A DNA stretch of 64,000 nt. It comes from JAAXKN01 sp050258815. GTDB taxonomy: Bacteria; Bacteroidota; Ignavibacteria; Ignavibacteriales; SURF-24. The notes beneath the pieces were generated by a model. It saw only the letters and a list, made by a program, of their open reading frames with translations, made no database searches and was not told the DNA's origin. Below, piece after piece: positions 61,884 through 64,000 of the stretch. Location of the stretch: contig JBLMZM010000053.1 of NCBI GenBank assembly GCA_050258815.1, forward strand, positions 1 through 64,000, read 5' to 3'. Each line of letters opens with the position of its first letter. Position 1 is the stretch's first letter. The position numbers and the translations under genes are program-made.

Positions 61884-62483
61884 CTACGTCATCAGGTCCC
61901 GCTCAAAGGGTTGCAGCAGATATTTGAGGGTTTCCCTGGCTCTGAAAATGCGTGATTTCACGGTACCTACCTCACACTCCAGAGAATCTGCAATTTCCTT
62001 ATAGCTCAGGCCGTCGACCTCCCTCATTATCAGAGGAACCCTCAGCTTCTCGGGCAGCTTGGATATGGCTTGCTGTACTATTTCTGTAGTATCCACATAT
62101 TCAGAACTTTGCCTTACGCTGCCAATCTCCTCTTCCGAATCCTTAATAGGGATAAATATGCTTCTTATGCGTATTTTCCTGAGCTGATCCTTGCATTTAT
62201 TAATCGTAATCCTATAGAGCCAGGTCGTAAACTGGGATTCAAAACGGAAATATTTCAGTTTATTAAAAACACTTATAAACACATCCTGTGATATATCATC
62301 TACAAGCTCCCTGTTGCCAACGGTTAAGAAAACAAGGTTTCTCACTTTATCCTTATGCCTTAACACAAGTATCCTGAATGAGGATTCGTCTCCATCGATA
62401 AATCTCCTGATCAATGCAAAATCATCTTCAGAGTTTGATACCTGAGTATGACTGACATCATTTTCATTCTTTGTGATATCCAT
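61884..62483 (-). CDS. ECF RNA polymerase sigma factor
   Basis: 199 residues. Region 2: FRILVLRHKDKVRNLVFLTV, ELVDDISQDVFISVFNKLKY and TWLYRITINKCKDQLRK. Region 4: LPEKLRVPLIMREVDGLSYK, then VGTVKSRIFRARETLKYLL. It belongs to the RpoE-like ECF group. It heads a leftward series of signalling genes. Its ATG lacks a visible ribosome-binding site. The membrane protein encoded next may control it. Confidence 0.93.
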   Translation of the reverse strand: MDITKNENDVSHTQVSNSEDDFALIRRFIDGDESSFRILVLRHKDKVRNLVFLTVGNRELVDDISQDVFISVFNKLKYFRFESQFTTWLYRITINKCKDQLRKIRIRSIFIPIKDSEEEIGSVRQSSEYVDTTEIVQQAISKLPEKLRVPLIMREVDGLSYKEIADSLECEVGTVKSRIFRARETLKYLLQPFERDLMT

Positions 62484-62762
62484 TTATTTAGACGCTGATA
62501 ATTAAATGATAGTTCCGTTAAGGCAGAGTATTCCGGACTAAGTACAAATAAACCATTCTGAATTGATAATACTAAGAGCTAGCTTAAAACTAAGAAATTT
62601 ATTCTTTAAAAAGTAATGTGAAAAAGTTTCAGCAAGGTATTTTTTTTATTATCTTGTGAAAAATTATCTGAAATATTTAAAAATAACAACAAATTCTTTT
62701 AATTTGCTTGCAAAAATTGGCTTATCTAAGTAAATTTAATCAGTTAAATAAAAGGAGCATTC

Positions 62763-63104
62763 ATGAAAATCAAAACCACCGAACAGTATGGAGCAGTGGT
62801 AATCGAGCTTAAGGGGAACGTGATGGGTGGTCCTGAGGCTACGGAGCTTAGCGATCTCTTGCACAAATTGCTCGAACAGAAGAAATTAAACGTGATTATC
62901 GATTTATCTGACGTTAAATTTATGAACAGTTCCGGTTTGGGTATGTTAATCAGCGGTTATACCACGATGAAAAATGGTGGTGGTAATTTTAAGCTAGCAA
63001 ATGCTACCGAAAAGATTTATAGCCTGCTAATGATCACGAAACTCGTGACCATATTTGAAAATTACGACTCAGTTGAAGAGGCTATAAAAAGTTATAACAA
63101 ATAG
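62763..63104 (+). CDS. STAS anti-anti-sigma factor, divergent from the sigma gene
   Basis: 113 residues, STAS domain with the loop K-F-M-N-S-S-G-L-G-M-L, Ser56/Ser57 being the phosphosite candidates. AGGAG lies five bases before the ATG. It is transcribed away from the ECF sigma/SpoIIE/RsbV/RsbW block across a 279-base AT-rich promoter region, and is a second likely substrate of the nearby kinase and phosphatases. A terminator follows before purA. Confidence 0.92.
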   Translation: MKIKTTEQYGAVVIELKGNVMGGPEATELSDLLHKLLEQKKLNVIIDLSDVKFMNSSGLGMLISGYTTMKNGGGNFKLANATEKIYSLLMITKLVTIFENYDSVEEAIKSYNK

Positions 63105-63167
63105 GCGGTTCTGTTAAGAACATACCCCTCAACCGTTGAAGTTAGTATTCAACGCCTATATTTTTGG

Positions 63168-63197
63168 ACTCCGGATAGCTAATTCGGAGTTTTTTTA
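63168..63197 (+). terminator. Intrinsic terminator after the STAS gene
   Basis: ACTCCG/CGGAGT stem with an 11-base loop, followed by seven T. A smaller hairpin CGTTGAA/TTCAACG lies upstream at 63134-63154. Confidence 0.85.
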
Positions 63198-63257
63198 TTT
63201 ATATGCTTTAGTTTATTAAATTTATTTAAATACTTTGCAGTCAATCAGGAGTTAAAA

Positions 63258-64000
63258 ATGAGTGTGTCGGTTCTAGTCGGCAGCCAGTGGGGTGACGAAG
63301 GAAAAGGTAAGGTTGTCGATATTCTTAGCGAGAATTATGACATCGTGGCCAGGTATCAGGGTGGTGCAAATGCCGGGCACACGGTGGAAATCGGAGATAA
63401 ACAGTTTATCCTGCATCTGATTCCCTCCGGAATTCTGAGGGAGGATGTAATTTGTGTTATTGGAAACGGAGTAGTGGTCGACCCCAGGGCTCTTCTCGAT
63501 GAGATCAGCTTCCTGGAGAAAAACAACATCAGGATCGATGGCCGCCTTTTCATCAGCCATAACGCTCACCTTATCATGCCGTATCACAAACTTCTTGATT
63601 CGATAAGCGAAAGCGGACAAAATAAGATTGGCACTACGGGCCGGGGTATAGGTCCCTGCTATATAGATAAATATGCACGAAAGGGCATCAGGATAGTGGA
63701 CCTGTTAAATAAAGACGTCCTGGAAAGGAAAATTCGCGAAAACCTGGCCGAAAAGAACAACCTGCTCAAGAAGGTCTATGAACACAGCGAACTGGATGTT
63801 GAGGCAATTATTACTGAATATGTGGAATTCGACAAGGCTATTGATAAATACGTAAAAGATACACCTGTATTTCTTAATAATGCCATCAGCGAGGGCAAAT
63901 CAGTCCTCCTGGAAGGCGCACAGGGCGCACTGCTGGATATTGACCACGGCACCTACCCCTATGTTACCTCCTCCAGTCCAACTTCGGGCGGAGCATGTAC
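63258..64000 (+). CDS. purA: Adenylosuccinate synthetase, 3' end cut by the window
   Basis: The first 247 codons are present. The N-terminus has the P-loop-like G-S-Q-W-G-D-E-G-K-G-K-V-V-D, followed by Y-Q-G-G-A-N-A-G-H-T-V, IGTTGRGIGPCYIDKYARKG and LLEGAQGALLDIDHGTYPYV, all hallmarks of PurA, which joins IMP and aspartate using GTP in AMP synthesis. AGGAG lies before the ATG. Full-length enzymes have about 420-430 residues, so roughly 180 codons lie beyond the edge. Confidence 0.97.
   Translation, partial: MSVSVLVGSQWGDEGKGKVVDILSENYDIVARYQGGANAGHTVEIGDKQFILHLIPSGILREDVICVIGNGVVVDPRALLDEISFLEKNNIRIDGRLFISHNAHLIMPYHKLLDSISESGQNKIGTTGRGIGPCYIDKYARKGIRIVDLLNKDVLERKIRENLAEKNNLLKKVYEHSELDVEAIITEYVEFDKAIDKYVKDTPVFLNNAISEGKSVLLEGAQGALLDIDHGTYPYVTSSSPTSGGAC

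Noticed and set aside
1..64000. CRISPR arrays, insertion sequences, prophage, tRNA or rRNA genes
   Set aside because: I looked for direct-repeat arrays, transposase or integrase motifs and tRNA-like cloverleafs and saw none; a covariance-model scan would be needed to exclude small RNAs.

Overview
The window looks like a chromosomal segment of an anaerobic or facultative, fermentative member of the Ignavibacteria (Bacteroidota/Chlorobiota superphylum). Four secreted proteins end in the type IX secretion sorting domain with the N-Y-P-N-P-F-N-P core typical of that class. S46 and S8 secreted peptidases, a PG0541-type transporter-associated protein and an electron-bifurcating [FeFe] hydrogenase fit the same picture. 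This assignment is inference; there is no rRNA, tRNA, phage, transposon or CRISPR array in the window.

Layout. 0-8 kb: a cut-off gene, a DUF4870 membrane protein, and a leftward tetR-tolC-hlyD-acrB-PII-like efflux operon with three copies of an ATTCA-N5-TGAAT palindrome upstream of the regulator. 8-10.5 kb: a possible 37-residue membrane peptide and two tandem secreted PAP2 phosphatases. 11-14.6 kb: an ECF sigma factor, a tiny anti-sigma-like protein and a six-CHRD-repeat T9SS cargo protein. 14.7-26.4 kb: DinB, a secreted GH13 amylase, two S1/P1 nuclease paralogues, ornithine aminotransferase, a histidine kinase, undecaprenyl-diphosphatase-like PAP2, an SDR enzyme, a BNR-repeat T9SS protein and a CoA-binding protein.

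26.5-35.8 kb is the most interesting block. A Rex repressor with a perfect Rex operator precedes hydC-hydB-hydA (catalytic bifurcating [FeFe] hydrogenase). Then come a second divergent Rex, a stand-alone thioredoxin-fold [2Fe-2S] protein, a sensory [FeFe] hydrogenase (HydS-like, altered H-cluster pocket plus PAS) and a SpoIIE-type phosphatase. The parts suggest dual sensing, NADH/NAD+ by Rex and H2 by HydS, with output through serine/threonine dephosphorylation.

35.8-44.3 kb holds accessory and housekeeping genes: ChbG-like deacetylase, YbaK, cupin, PspC, an S46 peptidase, a zinc-ribbon protein apparently started at AUC, and a phosphohexomutase. 44.3-50.3 kb is a probable peptide-use operon (TPPII-like S8 protease, OPT transporter, PLP enzyme). 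50.4-63.1 kb is a dense signalling region: a PAS histidine kinase with a coupled orphan protein, three SpoIIE phosphatases, an RsbW-like kinase, two STAS anti-anti-sigma proteins, and an ECF sigma factor with a membrane partner. The window ends inside purA.
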